Positions 14,201 to 27,400 of a stretch of 64,000 bases of DNA are shown here, piece after piece (position 1 is the stretch's first letter; the number at the start of each line of letters is the position of its first letter). The DNA comes from Siphlonurus alternatus (lineage: Eukaryota > Arthropoda > Insecta > Ephemeroptera > Siphlonuridae): the NCBI GenBank assembly GCA_949825025.1, contig OX463782.1, forward strand, positions 372,001-436,000. The letters run 5' to 3'. The position numbers were made by a program, and so were the translations under genes. The notes below the pieces were generated by a model that did not search any database, was not told where the DNA came from, and saw nothing but the letters and a program-made list of their open reading frames with translations.

Positions 14201-15540
14201 GATTTGAATTGAATTGATTTGAATTGAAATGAATTGAATTAATGAATTGAAATGAATTAATGAATTGAATTGATTTGAATTGATTTGAATTGAATTGATT
14301 TGAATTGATTGAATTAAATTGACTTGAATTGAATAAATGAATTGAATTGATTTGAATTGAATTAAATTGAATTGAAATAAATTGAATTGAATTGAATAAA
14401 TGAATTGAATTAAATTATATTGAATTGAATTGAATTGAATTGAATAAATGAATTGAATGAATGAATTGAATTGAATTGAATTGATTTGAATTGAATTGAA
14501 TTGAATTGAATAAATGAATTGAATAAATGAATTGAATTGAATGAAATTGAATTGAATTGAATTGAATTGAATTGAATTGAATGAATTGAATAAATAAATT
14601 GACTTGATTTGAATTGAATTGAATTGAATGAATGAATTGAATTGAATTAAATAAGTGAATTGAATTGAATTGAATAAATGAATTGAATTGAATTGAATTG
14701 ATTTGAATTGAACTGCATTGAATTGAATTGAATTGAATTGAATTGAATAAATGAATTGAATTGATTTGAATTTTTTTGAATTGAATTGAATTGATTTGAA
14801 TTGACTTAAATTGAATGAATTGAATAAATGAATTGAATTGATTTGAATTGAATTGATTTGAATTGAATTGAATTGATTTGAATTGAATTGAATTGAATTG
14901 AATTGAATTGAATTGACTTGAATTGAATTAATTGAATAAATAAATTGACTTGATTTGAATTGAATTGAATAAATGAATTGAATTGAATTCAATTAAATAA
15001 GTGAATTGAATTGAATTGAATAAATGAATTGAATTGAATTGATTTGAATTGAACTGCATTGAATTGAATTGAATTGAATAAATGAATTGAATTGATTTGA
15101 ATTGATTTAAATTGATTTGAATTGATTTGAATTGAAATGAATTGAATAAATGAATTGAATTGATTTGAATTGATTTGAATTGAATTGATTTGAATTGATT
15201 GAATTGAATTGACTTGAATTGAATAAATGAATTGAATTGATTTGAATTGAATTGAATTAAATTGAATTGAAATAAATTGAATTGAATTATATAAATGAAT
15301 TGAATTAAACTAAATTGAATTGAATTGAATAATTGAATTGAATGAATGAATTGAATTGAATTGAATTAAATTGAATAAATGAATTGAATAGCATTGATTT
15401 GAATTGACTTGAATTGAATAAATGAATTGAATTGATTTGAATTGAATTAAATTGAATTGAAATAAATTGAATTGAATTGAATAAATGAATTGAATTAAAT
15501 TATATTGAATTGAATTGAATTAAATTGAATTGAATTGAAT
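8236..15540. repeat. 7.30 kb satellite block, first tandem copy
   Basis: It begins with B-type sequence (GATTCG at 8685, GATCTG at 9350) and passes into A-type sequence (T7 at 10738, 12339, 13947 and 14771; GAATTC at 12563 and 14985). The same landmarks in the same order occur 7,304 bases later up to about 10.15 kb and 7,294 bases later after it. The ten-base change is two GAATT units fewer in the second copy, in the pure run near 10.16-10.2 kb. The junction to the next copy lies near 15.54 kb, where sequence like that at 22.78-22.83 kb switches to sequence like that at 8.24 kb within a shared GAATAAATGAATTGAATT word. Confidence 0.88.
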
Positions 15541-18500
15541 AAATGAATTGAATTGAATTGAATTAAATAAGTGAATTGAATTGAATAAATGAACTGAACT
15601 GCATTGAATTGAATTGAATTGAATTAATTTGAATTGATTTAAATTGACTTGAATTGAATGAATTGAATAAATGAATTGAATTGATTTGAATTGAATGTAA
15701 TTGAATTGAATTGATTTGAATTGAACTGCATTGAATTGAATTGAATTGATTTGAATTGAATTGATTTGAATTGAAATGAATTGAATAAATGAATTGAATT
15801 GATTTGAATTAATTTGAATTGAATTGATTTGAATTGATTGAATTGAATTAACTTGAATTGAATAATTAAATTGAATTGATTTGAATTGAATTAAATTGAA
15901 TTGAAATAAATTGAATTGAATTGAATAAATGAATTGAATTAACTTGAATTGAATTGAATTGAAATGAATTGAATAAATGAATTGAATTGATTCGAATTGA
16001 ATTGAACTGAAATGAATTGAATTAAATTGAATTAAATTAAATAAGTGAATTGAATTGATTTGAATTGAATGAAATTGAATTGAATTGATTTGAATTGAAC
16101 TGCATTGATTTGAATTGAATTGAATTGATTGAATTGAATTAAATTGAATTAAATTAAATAAGTGAATTGAATTGAATTGAATAAATGAATTGAATTGAAT
16201 TGATTTGAATTGAACTGCATTGAAATGAATTGAATTGAATAAATGAATTGAATTGATTTGAATTGATTTGAATTGAATTAATTTGAATTGAAATGAATTG
16301 AATAAATGAATTGAATGGATTTGAATTGATTGAATTGAATTGACTTGAATAAATGAATTGAATTGATTTGAATTGAATTGAATAAATGAATTGAATTAAA
16401 TTAAATTGAATTGAATTGAATTAAATTGAATTGAATAAATGAATTGAATGAATGAATTGAATTGAATTGAATTGATTTGAATTGACTTGAATTGAATAAA
16501 TAAATTGACTTGATTTGAATTGAATTGAATAAATGAATTGAATTGAATTGAATTAAATAAGTGAATTGAATTGAATTGAATAAATGAATTGAATTGAATT
16601 GATTTGAATTGAACTGCATTGAATTGAATTGAATTGAATAAATGAATTGAATTGATCTGAATTGATTTGAATTGAATTGATTTGAATTGAAATGAATTGA
16701 ATAAATGAATTGAATTGATTTGAATTAAATTGATTTGAATTGATTGAATTGAATTGACTTGAATTGAATAAATGAATTGAATTGATTTGAATTGAATTGA
16801 ATTAAATTAAATTGAATTAAATTGATTTGAATTGAATCGAATTGAATTGATTTGAATTGAATTGATTTGAATTGATTGAATTAAATTGACTTGAATTGAA
16901 TAATTGAATTGAATTGATTTAAATTGAATTGATTTGAATTGAATCAATTGAATAAATGAATTGAATTGATTTGAATTGAATTGAATTAAATTGATTTGAA
17001 TTGAATCGAATTGAATTGATTTGAATTGATTTGAATTGATTTGAATTGAATTGATTTGAATTGAAATGAATTGAATTAATGAATTGAATTGATTTGAATT
17101 GATTTTAATTGAATTGATTTGAATTGATTGAATTAAATTGACTTGAATTGAATAAATGAATTGAATTGATTTGAATTGAATTGAATTAAATTGAATTAAA
17201 ATAAATTGAATTGAATTGAATAAATGAATTGAATTAAATTATATTGAATTGAATTGAATTGAATTGAATTAAATTGAATTGAATTGAATAAATGAATTGA
17301 ATGAATGAATTGAATTGAATTGATTTGAATTGAATTGAATTGAATAAATGAATTGAATTGCATTGATTTAAATTGAATTGAATTGAATTGAATAAATGAA
17401 TTGAATAAATTTGAATTGATTTGAATTAAAATAAATTAAATTGATTTGAATTGAATAAATGAATTGAATTGAATTGAATTGAATTGAATTGAATTGAATT
17501 GATTTGAATTGATTTGATTTGAATTGAATTGACTTGAATTGAATCAATTGAATAAATGAATTGAATTGATTTGAATTGAATTAAATTGAATTAAATTGAT
17601 TTGAATTGAATCGAATTGAATTGAATTGAATTGAATTGACTTGAATTGAATGAATTGAATAAATGAATTGAATTGAATTGAATTGAATTGAATTGAATTG
17701 AATTGAATAAATGAATTGAATAAATTTGAATTGATTTGAATTGAATTAAATTGAATTGAATTGAATTGACTTGAATTGAATGAATTGAATAAATGAATTG
17801 AATTGAATGAAATTGAATTGAAATGATTTGAATTGAATTGAATTGAATTGAATTGAATGAATTAAATAAATAAATTGACTTGATTTGAATTGAATTGAAT
17901 AAATGAATTGAATTGAATTAAATAAGTGAATTGAATTGAATTGAATAAATGAATTGAATTGAATTGATTTGAATTGAACTGCATTGAATTGAATTGAATT
18001 GAATTGAATAAATGAATTGAATTGATTTGAATTTTTTTGAATTGAATTGAATTGATTTGAATTGAATTGACTTAAATTGAATGAATTGAATAAATGAATT
18101 GAATTGAATTGATTTGAATTGAATTGATTTGAATTGAATTGATTTGTATTGAATTGAATTGAATTGAATTGATTTGAATTGAACTGCATTGAATTGAATT
18201 GAATAAATGAATTAAATTGATTTGAATTGATTTGAATTGATTTGAATTGAATTGATTTGAATTGAAATGAATTGAATAATTGATTTGAATTGATTTGAAT
18301 TGAATTGATTTGAATTGATTGAATTGACTTGAATTGAATAAATAAATTGAATTGATTTGAATTGAATTGAATTAAATTGAATTGAAATAAATTGAATTGA
18401 ATTATATAAATGAATTGAATTAAATTAAATTGAATTGAATTGAATAATTGAATTGAATGAATGAATTGAATTGAATTGAATTAAATTGAATAAATGAATT

Positions 18501-21500
18501 GAATTGCATTGATTTGAATTGAATTGAATTGAATAAATGAATTGAATAAATTTGAATTGATTTGAATTAAATTGAATTGAATTGAATTGAATTGAATTGA
18601 ATAAATGAATTGAATTGATTTGAATTGAATGAAATTGAATTGAATTGATTTGAATTGAATTGAATTGAATTGAATTGAATTGAATTGAATGAATTGAATA
18701 AATAAATTGACTTGATTTGAATTGAATTGAATAAATGAATTAAATTGAATTGAATTGAATTGATTTGAATTGAACTGCATTGAATTGAATTGAATTGATT
18801 TGAATTGAATTGAATTGATTTGAATTGAAATGAATTGAATAAATGAATTGAATTGAATTGAATTGATTTGAATTGAACTGCATTGAATTGAATTGAATTG
18901 AATTGAATAAATGAATTGATTTGAATTGATTTGAATTGAATTGATTTGAATTGAAATGAATTGAATAAATGAATTGAATTGATTTGAATTGATTTGAATT
19001 GATTTGAATTGATTGAATTGAATTGACTTGAATTGAATAAATGAATTGAATTGATTTGAATTGATTTGAATTGAATTGATTTGAATTGAAATGAATTGAA
19101 TTAATGAATTGAAATGAATTAATGAATTGAATTGATTTGAATTGATTTGAATTGAATTGATTTGAATTGTTTGAATTAAATTGACTTGAATTGAATAAAT
19201 GAATTGAATTGATTTGAATTGAATTAAATTGAATTGAAATAAATTGAATTGAATTGAATAAATGAATTGAATTAAATTATATTGAATTGAATTGAATTAA
19301 ATTGAATTGAATTGAATAAATGAATTGAATGAATGAATTGAATTGAATTGAATTGATTTGAATTGAATTGAATTGAATTGAATAAATGAATTGAATAAAT
19401 GAATTGAATTGAATGAAATTGAATTGAATTGAATTGAATTGAATTGAATAGAATTGAATGAATTGAATAAATAAATTGACTTGATTTGAATTGAATTGAA
19501 TGAATGAATTGAATTGAATTAAATAAGTGAATTGAATTGAATAAATGAATTGAATTGAATTGAATTGATTTGAATTGAACTGCATTGAATTGAATTGAAT
19601 TGAATTGAATAAATGAATTGAATTGATTTGAATTTTTTTGAATTGAATTGAATTGATTTGAATTGAATTGACTTAAATTGAATGAATTGAATAAATGAAT
19701 TGAATTGATTTGAATTGAATTGATTTGAATTGAATTGAATTGATTTGAATTGAATTGAATTGAATTGAATTGAATTGAATTGAATTGACTTGAATTGAAT
19801 TAATTGAATAAATAAATTGACTTGATTTGAATTGAATTGAATAAATGAATTGAATTGAATTCAATTAAATAAGTGAATTGAATTGAATTGAATAAATGAA
19901 TTGAATTGAATTGATTTGAATTGAACTGCATTGAATTGAATTGAATTGAATAAATGAATTGAATTGATTTGAATTGATTTGAATTGATTTGAATTGAAAT
20001 GAATTGAATAAATGAATTGAATTGATTTGAATTGATTTGAATTGAATTGATTTGAATTGATTGAATTGAATTGACTTGAATTGAATAAATGAATTGAATT
20101 AATTTGAATTGAATTGAATTAAATTGAATTGAAATAAATTGAATTGAATTATATAAATGAATTGAATTAAACTAAATTGAATTGAATTGAATAATTGAAT
20201 TGAATGAATGAATTGAATTGAATTGAATTAAATTGAATAAATGAATTGAATAGCATTGATTTGAATTGAATTGAATTGAATAAATGAATTGAATAAATTT
20301 GAATTGATTTGAATTGAATTAAATTGAATTTAATTGAATTGAATTGAATTGAATAAATGAACTGAATTGATTTGAATTGAATGAAATTGAATTGAATTGA
20401 ATTAAATTGAATTGAATTGACTTGAATTGAATGAATTGAATAAATAAATTGACTTGATTTGAATTGAATTTAATAAATAAATTGAATTGAATTGAATTGA
20501 ATTAAATAAGTGAATTGAATTGAATTGAATAAATGAATTAAATTGAATTGAATTGAATTGATTTGAATTGAACTGCATTGAATTGAATTGAATTGATTTG
20601 AATTGATTTGAATTGAAATGAATTGAATAAATGAATTGAATTGAATTGAATTGATTTGAATTGAACTGCATTGAATTGAATTGAATAAATGAATTGAATA
20701 AATGAATTGAATTGATTTGAATTGATTTGAATTGATTTGAATTGAAATTAATTGAATAAATGAATTGAATTGATTTGAATTGATTTGAATTGAATTGATT
20801 TGAATTGATTGAATTGAATTGACTTGAATTGAATAAATGAATTGAATTGATTTGAATTGAATTAAATTGAATTGAAATAAATTGAATTGAATTATATAAA
20901 TGAATTGAAATAAATTAAATTGAATTGAATTGAATAATTGAATTGAATGAATGAATTGAATTGAATTGAATTGAATTGAATTGAATTGAATTGAATAAAT
21001 GAATTGAATAAATGAATTGAATTGAATGAAATTGAATTGAATTGAATTGAATTGAATTGAATTGAATGAATTGAATAAATAAATTGACTTGATTTGAATT
21101 GAATTGAATAAATGAATTGAATTGAATTAAATAAGTGAATTGAATTGAATTGAATAAATGAATTGAATTGAATTGAATTGATTTGAACTGCATTGAATTG
21201 AATTGAATTGAATTGAATAAATGAATTGAATTGATTTGAATTTTTTTGAATTGAATTGAATTGATTTGAATTGAATTGACTTAAATTGAATGAATTGAAT
21301 AAATGAATTGAATTGAATTGATTTGAATTGAATTGATTTGAATTGAATTGAATTGATTTGAATTGAATTGAATTGATTTGAATTGAAATGAATTGAATAA
21401 ATGAATTGAATTGATTTGAATTGATTTGAATTGATTTGAATTGATTGAATTGAATTGACTTGAATTGAATAAATGAATTGAATTGATTTGAATTGATTTG

Positions 21501-22834
21501 AATTGAATTGATTTGAATTGAAATGAATTGAATTAATGAATTGAAATGAATTAATGAATTGAATTGATTTGAATTGATTTGAATTGAATTGATTTGAATT
21601 GATTGAATTAAATTGACTTGAATTGAATAAATGAATTGAATTGATTTGAATTGAATTAAATTGAATTGAAATAAATTGAATTGAATTGAATAAATGAATT
21701 GAATTAAATTATATTGAATTGAATTGAATTGAATTGAATAAATGAATTGAATGAATGAATTGAATTGAATTGAATTGATTTGAATTGAATTGAATTGAAT
21801 TGAATAAATGAATTGAATAAATGAATTGAATTGAATGAAATTGAATTGAATTGAATTGAATTGAATTGAATTGAATGAATTGAATAAATAAATTGACTTG
21901 ATTTGAATTGAATTGAATTGAATGAATGAATTGAATTGAATTAAATAAGTGAATTGAATTGAATTGAATAAATGAATTGAATTGAATTGAATTGATTTGA
22001 ATTGAACTGCATTGAATTGAATTGAATTGAATTGAATTGAATAAATGAATTGAATTGATTTGAATTTTTTTGAATTGAATTGAATTGATTTGAATTGACT
22101 TAAATTGAATGAATTGAATAAATGAATTGAATTGATTTGAATTGAATTGATTTGAATTGAATTGAATTGATTTGAATTGAATTGAATTGAATTGAATTGA
22201 ATTGAATTGACTTGAATTGAATTAATTGAATAAATAAATTGACTTGATTTGAATTGAATTGAATAAATGAATTGAATTGAATTCAATTAAATAAGTGAAT
22301 TGAATTGAATTGAATAAATGAATTGAATTGAATTGATTTGAATTGAACTGCATTGAATTGAATTGAATTGAATAAATGAATTGAATTGATTTGAATTGAT
22401 TTAAATTGATTTGAATTGATTTGAATTGAAATGAATTGAATAAATGAATTGAATTGATTTGAATTGATTTGAATTGAATTGATTTGAATTGATTGAATTG
22501 AATTGACTTGAATTGAATAAATGAATTGAATTGATTTGAATTGAATTGAATTAAATTGAATTGAAATAAATTGAATTGAATTATATAAATGAATTGAATT
22601 AAACTAAATTGAATTGAATTGAATAATTGAATTGAATGAATGAATTGAATTGAATTGAATTAAATTGAATAAATGAATTGAATAGCATTGATTTGAATTG
22701 ACTTGAATTGAATAAATGAATTGAATTGATTTGAATTGAATTAAATTGAATTGAAATAAATTGAATTGAATTGAATAAATGAATTGAATTAAATTATATT
22801 GAATTGAATTGAATTAAATTGAATTGAATTGAAT
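15541..22834. repeat. 7.29 kb satellite block, second tandem copy
   Basis: A head-to-tail copy of the preceding block. Landmarks: GATTCG 15989, GATCTG 16654, T7 18032, 19633, 21241 and 22065, GAATTC 19857 and 22279. Apart from the two-unit length change, differences are few; one visible substitution is T at 13624 against A at 20918. Its right end runs on into A-type sequence like that at 3.29 kb, whereas the first copy jumps back to B-type, as expected of a simple tandem duplication. Related copies in composite context lie at about 30.0-37.25 kb and 42.8-49.9 kb. Confidence 0.88.
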
Positions 22835-24425
22835 AAATGAATTGAATGAATGAATTGAATTGTTGATTTGAATTGAATTGAATTGAATTGAATAAATGAA
22901 TTGAATAAATGAATTGAATTGAATGAAATTGAATTGAATTGAATTGAATTGAATTGAATTGAATTGAATTGAATTGAATTGAATTGAATTGAATTGAATG
23001 AATTGAATAAATAAATTGACTTGATTTGAATTGAATTGAATAAATGAATTGAATTGAATTAAATAAGTGAATTGAATTGAATTGAATAAATGAATTGAAT
23101 TGAATTGAATTGATTTGAATTGAACTGCATTGAATTGAATTGAATTGAATTGAATAAATGAATTGAATTGATTTGAATTTTTTTGAATTGAATTGAATTG
23201 AATTAAATTGACTTAAATTGAATGAATTGAATAAATGAATTGAATTGAATTGATTTGAATTGAATTGATTTGAATTGAATTGAATTGATTTGAATTGAAT
23301 TGAATTGAATTGAATTGAATTGACTTGAATTGAATTAATTGAATAAATAAATTGACTTGATTTGAATTGAATTGAATAAATGAATTGAATTGAATTCAAT
23401 TAAATAAGTGAATTGAATTGAATTGAATAAATGAATTGAATTGAATTGATTTGAATTGAACTGCATTGAATTGAATTGAATTGAATAAATGAATTGAATT
23501 GATTTGAATTGATTTGAATTGAAATGAATAAATGAATTGAATTGATTTGAATTGAATTGATTTGAATTGATTGAATTGACTTGAATTGAATAAATGAATT
23601 GAATTGATTTGAATTGAATTGAATTAAATTGAATTAAAATAAATTGAATTGAATTATATAAATGAATTGAATTAAATTAAATTGAATTGAATTGAATAAT
23701 TGAATTGAATGAATGAATTGAATTGAATTGAATTAAATTGAATAAATGAATTGAATTGCATTGATTTGAATTGAATTGAATAAATGAATTGAATAAATTT
23801 GAATTGATTTGAATTGAATTAAATTGAATTGAATTTAATTGAATTGAATTGAATAAATAAATTGAATTGATTTGAATTGAATGAAATTGAATTGAATTGA
23901 TTTGAATTGAATTGAATTAAATTAAATTGAATTGAATTGACTTGAATTGAATGAATTGAATAAATAAATTGACTTGATTTGAATTGAATTGAATAAATGA
24001 ATTGAATTGAATTGAATTGAATTAAATAAGTGAATTGAATTGAATTGAATTGAATTGATTTGAATTGAACTGCATTGAATTGAATTGAATTGATTTGAAT
24101 TGATTTGAATTGAAATGAATTGTGTAAATGAATTGAATTGAATTGAATTGATTTGAATTGAACTGCATTGAATTGAATTGAATAAATGAATTGAATAAAT
24201 GAATTGAATTGATTTGAATTGATTTGAATTGAAATTAATTGAATAAATGAATTGAATTGATTTGAATTGATTTGAATTGAATTGATTTGAATTGATTGAA
24301 TTGAATTGACTTGAATTGAATAAATGAATTGAATTGATTTGAATTGAATTAAATTGAATTGAAATAAATTGAATTGAATTATATAAATGAATTGAATTAA
24401 ATTAAATTGAATTGAATTGAATAAA
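22794..24425. repeat. 1.64 kb sub-block, first of a tandem pair
   Basis: Matches 3.29-4.92 kb (offset 19,504) and the next 1.64 kb. T7 at 23178 and GAATTC at 23392 recur at 24814 and 25028, both 1,636 bases on. A private ATTGTTGATTTG word near 22.86 kb recurs near 24.51 kb, and also near 3.36 and 37.33 kb. The other occurrences of this sub-block, at 3.29 and 37.25 kb, are single, so the doubling is specific to this position. Confidence 0.82.
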
Positions 24426-24429
24426 TGAA

Positions 24430-27400
24430 TTGAATTAAATTATATTGAATTGAATTGAATTAAATTGAATTGAATTGAATAAATGAATTGAATGAATGAA
24501 TTGAATTGTTGATTTGAATTGAATTGAATTGAATTGAATAAATGAATTGAATAAATGAATTGAATTGAATGAAATTGAATTGAATTGAATTGAATTGAAT
24601 TGAATTGAATTGAATTGAATTGAATTGAATTGAATGAATTGAATAAATAAATTGACTTGATTTGAATTGAATTGAATAAATGAATTGAATTGAATTAAAT
24701 AAGTGAATTGAATTGAATTGAATAAATGAATTGAATTGAATTGAATTGATTTGAATTGAACTGCATTGAATTGAATTGAATTGAATTGAATAAATGAATT
24801 GAATTGATTTGAATTTTTTTGAATTGAATTGAATTGAATTAAATTGACTTAAATTGAATGAATTGAATAAATGAATTGAATTGAATTGATTTGAATTGAA
24901 TTGATTTGAATTGAATTGAATTGATTTGAATTGAATTGAATTGAATTGAATTGAATTGACTTGAATTGAATTAATTGAATAAATAAATTGACTTGATTTG
25001 AATTGAATTGAATAAATGAATTGAATTGAATTCAATTAAATAAGTGAATTGAATTGAATTGAATAAATGAATTGAATTGAATTGATTTGAATTGAACTGC
25101 ATTGAATTGAATTGAATTGAATAAATGAATTGAATTGATTTGAATTGATTTGAATTGAAATGAATAAATGAATTGAATTGATTTGAATTGAATTGATTTG
25201 AATTGATTGAATTGACTTGAATTGAATAAATGAATTGAATTGATTTGAATTGAATTGAATTAAATTGAATTAAAATAAATTGAATTGAATTATATAAATG
25301 AATTGAATTAAATTAAATTGAATTGAATTGAATAATTGAATTGAATGAATGAATTGAATTGAATTGAATTAAATTGAATAAATGAATTGAATTGCATTGA
25401 TTTGAATTGAATTGAATAAATGAATTGAATAAATTTGAATTGATTTGAATTGAATTAAATTGAATTGAATTTAATTGAATTGAATTGAATAAATAAATTG
25501 AATTGATTTGAATTGAATGAAATTGAATTGAATTGATTTGAATTGAATTGAATTAAATTAAATTGAATTGAATTGACTTGAATTGAATGAATTGAATAAA
25601 TAAATTGACTTGATTTGAATTGAATTGAATAAATGAATTGAATTGAATTGAATTGAATTAAATAAGTGAATTGAATTGAATTGAATAAATGAATTAAATT
25701 GAATTGAATTGAATTGATTTGAATTGAACTGCATTGAATTGAATTGAATTGATTTGAATTGATTTGAATTGAAATGAATTGTGTAAATGAATTGAATTGA
25801 ATTGAATTGATTTGAATTGAACTGCATTGAATTGAATTGAATAAATGAATTGAATAAATGAATTGAATTGATTTGAATTGATTTGAATTGAAATTAATTG
25901 AATAAATGAATTGAATTGATTTGAATTGATTTGAATTGAATTGATTTGAATTGATTGAATTGAATTGACTTGAATTGAATAAATGAATTGAATTGATTTG
26001 AATTGAATTAAATTGAATTGAAATAAATTGAATTGAATTATATAAATGAATTGAATTAAATTAAATTGAATTGAATTGAATAATTGAATTGAATGAATGA
26101 ATTGAATTGAATTGAATTGAATTGAATTGAATTAAATAAATGAATTGAATTGCATTGATTTGAATTGAATTGAATTGAATTGAATAAATGAATTGAATAA
26201 ATTTGAATTGATTTGAATTGATTTGAATTGAATTAAATTGAACTGAATTGAATTGAATTGAATTGAATTGAATAAATGAATTGAATTGATTTGAATTGAA
26301 TGAAATTGAATTGATTTGAATTGAATTGAATTGAATTGAATTGAATTGAATTGAATTGAATTAAATAAGTGAATTGAATTGAATTGAATAAATGAATTAG
26401 ATTGAATTGAATTGAATTGATTTGAATTGAACTGCATTGAATTGAATTGAATTGATTTGAATTGATTTGAATTGAAATGAATTGAATAAATGAATTGAAT
26501 TGATTTGAATTGATTTGAATTGATTTGAATTGATTGAATTGAATAAATGAATTGAATTGAATTGAATTGAATTGAATTGAATAAATGAATTGAATTGCAT
26601 TGAATTGAATTGAATTGAATTGAATTGAATAAATGAATTTAATTGATTTGAATTGATTTGAATTGAATTGATTTGAATTGATTTGAATTGAATTGATTTG
26701 AATTGAAATGAATTGAATAAATGAATTGAATTGATTTGAATTGATTTGAATTGATTGAATTGAATTGACTTGAATTGAATTAAATTGAATTGATATAAAT
26801 TGAATTGAATTGAATTGAATTGAATAAATGAATTGAATTGATTTGAATTGAATTGAATTGAATTGATTTGAATTGAATTGAATTGAATTGAATTGAATAA
26901 ATGAATTGCATTGATTTGAATTGAATTGAATTGAATTGAATTGAATAAATGAATTGAATTGCATTGATTTGAATTGAATTGAATTGAATTGAATAAATGA
27001 ATTTAATTGATTTGAATTGATTTGAATTGAATTGATTTGAATTGATTTGAATTGAATTGATTTGAATTGAAATGAATTGAATAAATGAATTGAATTGATT
27101 TGAATTGATTTGAATTGATTGAATTGAATTGACTTGAATTGATAAATGAATTGAATTAAATTAAATTGAATTGAATTGAATTAAATTGAATTGAATAAAT
27201 AAATTGAATGAATGAATTGAATTGAATTGAATTGATTTGAATTGAATTGAATTGAATTGAATTGAATTGAATTGAATTGAATAAATGAATTGAATTGCAT
27301 TGATTTAAATTGAATTGAATTGAATTGAATAAATGAATTTAATTGATTTGAATTGATTTGAATTGAATTGATTTGAATTGATTTGAATTGAATTGATTTG

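Noticed and set aside
13598..14992. 464-codon open frame on the - strand (also 20892-22286), and some 75 shorter ones across the window
   Set aside because: All are low-complexity NSIQF repeats forced by AATTC lacking stops in any frame. No domain, no codon bias, many overlapping frames with the same peptide, and ends set by variant words (for example TTAAATT giving TAA). Not annotated as genes.
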